Notes under the pieces: model-generated
What the model saw: only the letters and a program-made list of their open reading frames with translations
Told to the model about the DNA's origin: nothing
The model's database searches: none
Assembly: GCF_014199955.1 (NCBI RefSeq)
Contig: NZ_JACHOQ010000003.1
Span: 463,607-527,606 of the forward strand
Direction: 5' to 3'
Length of the DNA stretch: 64,000 nucleotides
Origin: Brevundimonas aurantiaca
GTDB lineage: Bacteria > Pseudomonadota > Alphaproteobacteria > Caulobacterales > Caulobacteraceae
In this document: piece by piece, positions 61,630-64,000 of the stretch
Layout: every line of letters starts with the position of its first letter
Numbering within the stretch: the first letter of the stretch is position 1
Position numbers and translations under genes: made by a program

Positions 61630-62457
61630 ATGACGACTTTCAACGAAGCAGGCTTTCTGTCGACGGCGATCTCGGACCGCATCCAGGCCAGGCGGAACGG
61701 CAACGCCCTCGGGTTCGAACTCGTCGAAGCCCTCAATGCCTGCCTTCAGAAGGCCGCCACCGCGGCCTGCGAAACCGTGCGGGGCATGCCGTTCGACCGC
61801 GAGCCGATGGCCCTGCTTCTCCTGCATCGGTCCTGCGCCCAGTTGCAGGGAGCGGTGCTGATGGCCGAACGCGGCATGGATGTTGAGGCGCGGACACTGG
61901 CGCGCGGACTGCTGGAGAACACCCTGCTGATGGCCGCGCTTCACGACAATCCGGACAAGGCGCGCGCGGTGATGATCGAGGATGCCGCCGCCGCCAAGAA
62001 GGGGCAGGCGAAAACGATCCTCCGCAGCGGTATGTCCGCGGACGCCGCGATGCTTCAGGATGTTGTGGACAGCATCGGATCCGTGTCGAACCTGAACATC
62101 TCGAAGCTCGCGGAGCTCGGCCCTCTGGGACACCTGTACCTCCTTTATCGCGTGATGTCGGACGATGCCGTTCACCCCTCCGGCAAGTCCCTGCAGCGGC
62201 ACATGAGGATGGCTGACGACGGTGAGAGCTGGAACGGCTATCTGGTCGGTCCCGAGGATCCCGAGCGGATCGCCGACACGCTCGATCGCATCCTGATGAT
62301 CGGGATCGCCCTGGGAGTCGCCTTCACCCAGATCGTCGGCGATGAGGAGAACAACACTCGCCTCGGGGAAATCTCGGCCGACTATGGGCCTTTCAGGGCG
62401 TCACAGGATGCGGCTGCCGAAGTGCGCATCGCCCGCAAGCGCGAGGCGATCGGATGA
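61630..62457 (+). CDS. DUF5677 domain protein
   Basis: 275 residues from the ATG at 61630 (MTTFNEAGFLSTAI); a TTG at 61594 is less likely. The helical domain PMALLLLHRSCAQLQGAVLMAERGMDVEARTLARGLLENTLLMAALHDNPDKARAVM is the DUF5677 pattern (arginine and glutamate in LARGLLEN). DUF5677 proteins are frequent in defence islands without a proved function. It is divergent from the giant gene, with 98 bases between the starts, and overlaps the next gene by four bases. Confidence 0.75.
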   Translation: MTTFNEAGFLSTAISDRIQARRNGNALGFELVEALNACLQKAATAACETVRGMPFDREPMALLLLHRSCAQLQGAVLMAERGMDVEARTLARGLLENTLLMAALHDNPDKARAVMIEDAAAAKKGQAKTILRSGMSADAAMLQDVVDSIGSVSNLNISKLAELGPLGHLYLLYRVMSDDAVHPSGKSLQRHMRMADDGESWNGYLVGPEDPERIADTLDRILMIGIALGVAFTQIVGDEENNTRLGEISADYGPFRASQDAAAEVRIARKREAIG

Positions 62458-62975
62458 AAGGTCTCACCTCGTCTGACGTGATCGCCATCGCGACCGGTCT
62501 CGTCTCCCTCGCCGCCTTTGTCGTTGCGATCATGAGCTGGATCACTGCGCACCGCGCTCAGCGACTGGCGGAGCGGCAGGAAGCCCGTCGCGCGCCCCGG
62601 CTGGATCTCCGCCTCATCGACTCCAAGGTCTCCGACATCGACGGGAAGAGATCGTTCGCCATCCACCTCCAGATCGCCAACCCAACCGACACAGCCAACA
62701 GTGTCGCCGGGCTGGAACTGTGCATCCGCCACCGCCGCGAGATTCCGTTGACCTTGTTGGCGCCGGCGATCCCCAATGCCGACGAGAGCGTGCCGATGCT
62801 CCTGATGCCGTTGCGCATCGACGCCCATCACACCGTCGAAGGTTGGGTGCGGTTCGCGGTCGCCGCCGACCTTTTGAAGGGCTCGACCATCGAGGGCTAC
62901 GAGCTGGTCGCGACCGATACGCATCAGGAGAAGACGACGCTCGAGACCCACATGCTGACCTGGAGTCTCCGATGA
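62454..62975 (+). CDS. Single-helix membrane protein of unknown function
   Basis: 173 residues; the ATG overlaps the preceding stop. One N-terminal membrane helix (IAIATGLVSLAAFVVAIMSWITAH), a basic stretch (RAQRLAERQEARRAPRLD), then an immunoglobulin-like strand-rich domain (FAIHLQIANPTDTANSVAGLELCIRHR; TVEGWVRFAVAADLLKG). Overlap with both neighbours marks it as part of the operon. Similar small anchored beta proteins exist in islands, but no function is assigned. Confidence 0.6.
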   Translation: MKGLTSSDVIAIATGLVSLAAFVVAIMSWITAHRAQRLAERQEARRAPRLDLRLIDSKVSDIDGKRSFAIHLQIANPTDTANSVAGLELCIRHRREIPLTLLAPAIPNADESVPMLLMPLRIDAHHTVEGWVRFAVAADLLKGSTIEGYELVATDTHQEKTTLETHMLTWSLR

Positions 62976-63562
62976 TCGGAGCGTTCCGCAAGGCGATGAT
63001 CGCCCTGAACCATAGCCACGAGAAGCTGATCGCGCCGATCATCGCCGACGGATCGCTCGCCACCGTGGGGGTGGGCGACGGTCGGATGTTTCCCCTGGTC
63101 ATCCTCGACACCACGGAGCGTCCCGATATCGACGCGGCGATCGCAGCTCACGACCATGGGCCGCCGGGAGACGTCCGGGTCCAGTGGGGTAGGCTTCCGC
63201 ACCGTGAGGAGACGGTGACCCTCATCCTGACCCTTCTTCGCCCGGTGGAAGCAGTGGTGATGGTGGAATTCGATCTCAACAAGAACCATGGGGTCATCGT
63301 GGAGCAGATCCTCCAGAATCGCGGCCTCTATGTGCAACCTGGCCGGCCAGGGGATCGTCTCAAGGACGATCCACAGAAGCCGAAGATCATCGTCGAGGTG
63401 GCGGACACGGGCTTCAAGGCGACCTGGGACCGGCTCTTCCTCGCCCACACCGCCCTGAAGCTGCGCCGAAAGGGCATGAAACGAGGGGAGGCCAAGCGAG
63501 CGGCGAAGGAGGTCGTCGATCGGATACGCAAGGTCGCATCGATGAGACCGTTCACCGCCTGA
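62972..63562 (+). CDS. Hypothetical protein, last gene of the DUF5677 operon
   Basis: 196 residues; start overlaps the previous stop (ATGA). Not recognised. Strand-rich start (LIAPIIADGSLATVGVGDGRMFPLVILDTTERPDIDAAIAAHD), a WGRLPHREETVTLILTLLRPVEAVVMVEFDL block, and a very basic C-terminus (LKLRRKGMKRGEAKRAAKEVVDRIRKVASMRPF) that could bind nucleic acid. Four-base overlaps across three genes suggest fixed ratios of the products. Confidence 0.6.
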   Translation: MIGAFRKAMIALNHSHEKLIAPIIADGSLATVGVGDGRMFPLVILDTTERPDIDAAIAAHDHGPPGDVRVQWGRLPHREETVTLILTLLRPVEAVVMVEFDLNKNHGVIVEQILQNRGLYVQPGRPGDRLKDDPQKPKIIVEVADTGFKATWDRLFLAHTALKLRRKGMKRGEAKRAAKEVVDRIRKVASMRPFTA

Positions 63563-63788
63563 AGACCGCGACAGCGAATTCAGACAAGACGCGCGTGTCC
63601 CGATGGGGCGCTTAGGCGCGGTGAGGCTCGCGCGGCTGGCTTGTCGTGGATGACATGCGCACCCAATGCGCCACCGCTTGCAAACCCCGCCGCCATGATT
63701 CAAGCTTTGAGTGCGTCGCCTTCGGGCGGCGCCGAGGCGTGAGAACCTCGCTTGAGACGATCATTCTACATCTTCGCTCCGCGGCAGC
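63563..63788. other. Non-coding gap after the DUF5677 operon
   Basis: No gene is supported. A small stem with TTCG loop (GCC / GGC within GTCGCCTTCGGGCGGCGC, about 63718-63734) could end the operon. Otherwise nothing is recognised. Confidence 0.35.
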
Positions 63789-63883
63789 GGTGTGGCTGGC
63801 GCGTATGTCCAGGCCCCTCGGACAACGACTTGGGGGCTAAAGGCGTCGGCGCATGCCTCAAGCATGGTCTCAACACCCGGTGC
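63789..63883. repeat. Structured repeat, copy 2 (right flank of the defence block)
   Basis: Related to copy 1 with the same five conserved blocks in the same order, and 16 extra bases in the middle where GCCCC and GGGGC form a local stem. Substitutions between the copies at GCrCC-GGGyG fall on opposite arms of a small palindrome (G/A opposite C/T), as expected if the symmetry is kept by selection. Confidence 0.5.
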
Positions 63884-63910
63884 TTCGGCCGGGCTCGCCT
63901 CATCATGACG

Positions 63911-64000
63911 TGACCCCCTGAAACTCCTCCAGGAATAGCTAGAGTCCGCCCAACGAAGGACGGACAGAATGAAGCGATCGAGGTTCACGGAAGAGCAGAT
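63911..64000 (+). mobile_element. Left end of an IS3-family insertion sequence with orfA start
   Basis: A likely terminal repeat begins TGACCCCCTGAAACTCCTCC at 63911. The orfA start follows at 63969 with GGACGGACAG upstream: MKRSRFTEEQ, the classic opening of IS3-type transposase OrfA (MKRSRFTEEQIIGIL...). The element runs past the window end, so its other end and target duplication cannot be checked. Confidence 0.85.

Noticed and set aside
63761..63988. Minus-strand frame of 75 residues overlapping repeat copy 2 and the IS end
   Set aside because: It runs across the IS terminus, so it joins unrelated sequences; copy 1 has stops and a frame change in the same place.

Overview
The window is GC-rich (roughly two thirds G+C) alphaproteobacterial DNA. 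A GcrA-family regulator, two LexA boxes of the alphaproteobacterial form GTTC-N7-GTTC, an imuA-imuB-dnaE2 mutagenesis cassette and the overall gene style point to Caulobacterales, possibly Brevundimonas; the genus is inference. From about 8 kb to 49.7 kb it is an integrative conjugative element or a plasmid-like conjugative region with a TraG/Trb (RP4-like) type IV secretion system. No integrase is visible, so the element ends are not established.

Layout: 1-7.3 kb is the SOS mutagenesis cassette (dnaE2 start, imuB, imuA). It is split between imuB and dnaE2 by about 4.6 kb carrying an ABC-three-component (ABC-3C) style system and one unknown gene. 7.5-12.3 kb holds a SRAP peptidase, a C-terminally shortened VirD2-like relaxase, a DUF2493 protein, GcrA and two SSB-type proteins. 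12.5-24.7 kb is a heavy-metal island: MerR regulator, two cation transporters, a His-rich protein, CzcCBA, an ICMT-like methyltransferase, a P1B-4 type ATPase and a DUF305 protein. It begins beside a broken NRDE-family gene. 24.9-33.5 kb carries a strawberry-notch methylase/helicase, a ParB-like protein, a Toprim protein, RadC and a secreted nuclease. 33.7-49.7 kb is traG, a small CopG-like gene, trbB, an inserted GHKL-ATPase module, trbC-D-E-J-L-F-G-I, traF, a VirB1-like transglycosylase and three small genes, two of them HTH regulators. 49.7-50.8 kb has a PilZ-like protein and a HAD hydrolase.

51.2-63.6 kb is a dense block of large, mostly unrecognised genes that looks like a defence island: a three-gene module with a 1134-residue membrane protein, an MNT-HEPN protein, a 1350-residue HTH/nuclease-like/degenerate-NTPase protein, and a three-gene DUF5677 operon divergent from it. 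Two related structured repeats (50822-50901 and 63789-63883) flank this block, and the left end of an IS3-family element follows at 63911.

The most interesting items are the GHKL-ATPase plus 72-residue partner inserted between trbB and trbC, the ABC-3C insertion in the SOS cassette, the unknown three-gene membrane module, and a recurring leader architecture (purine-rich GGAAGGG motif, then a short hairpin, then the ribosome binding site) upstream of five minus-strand element genes.
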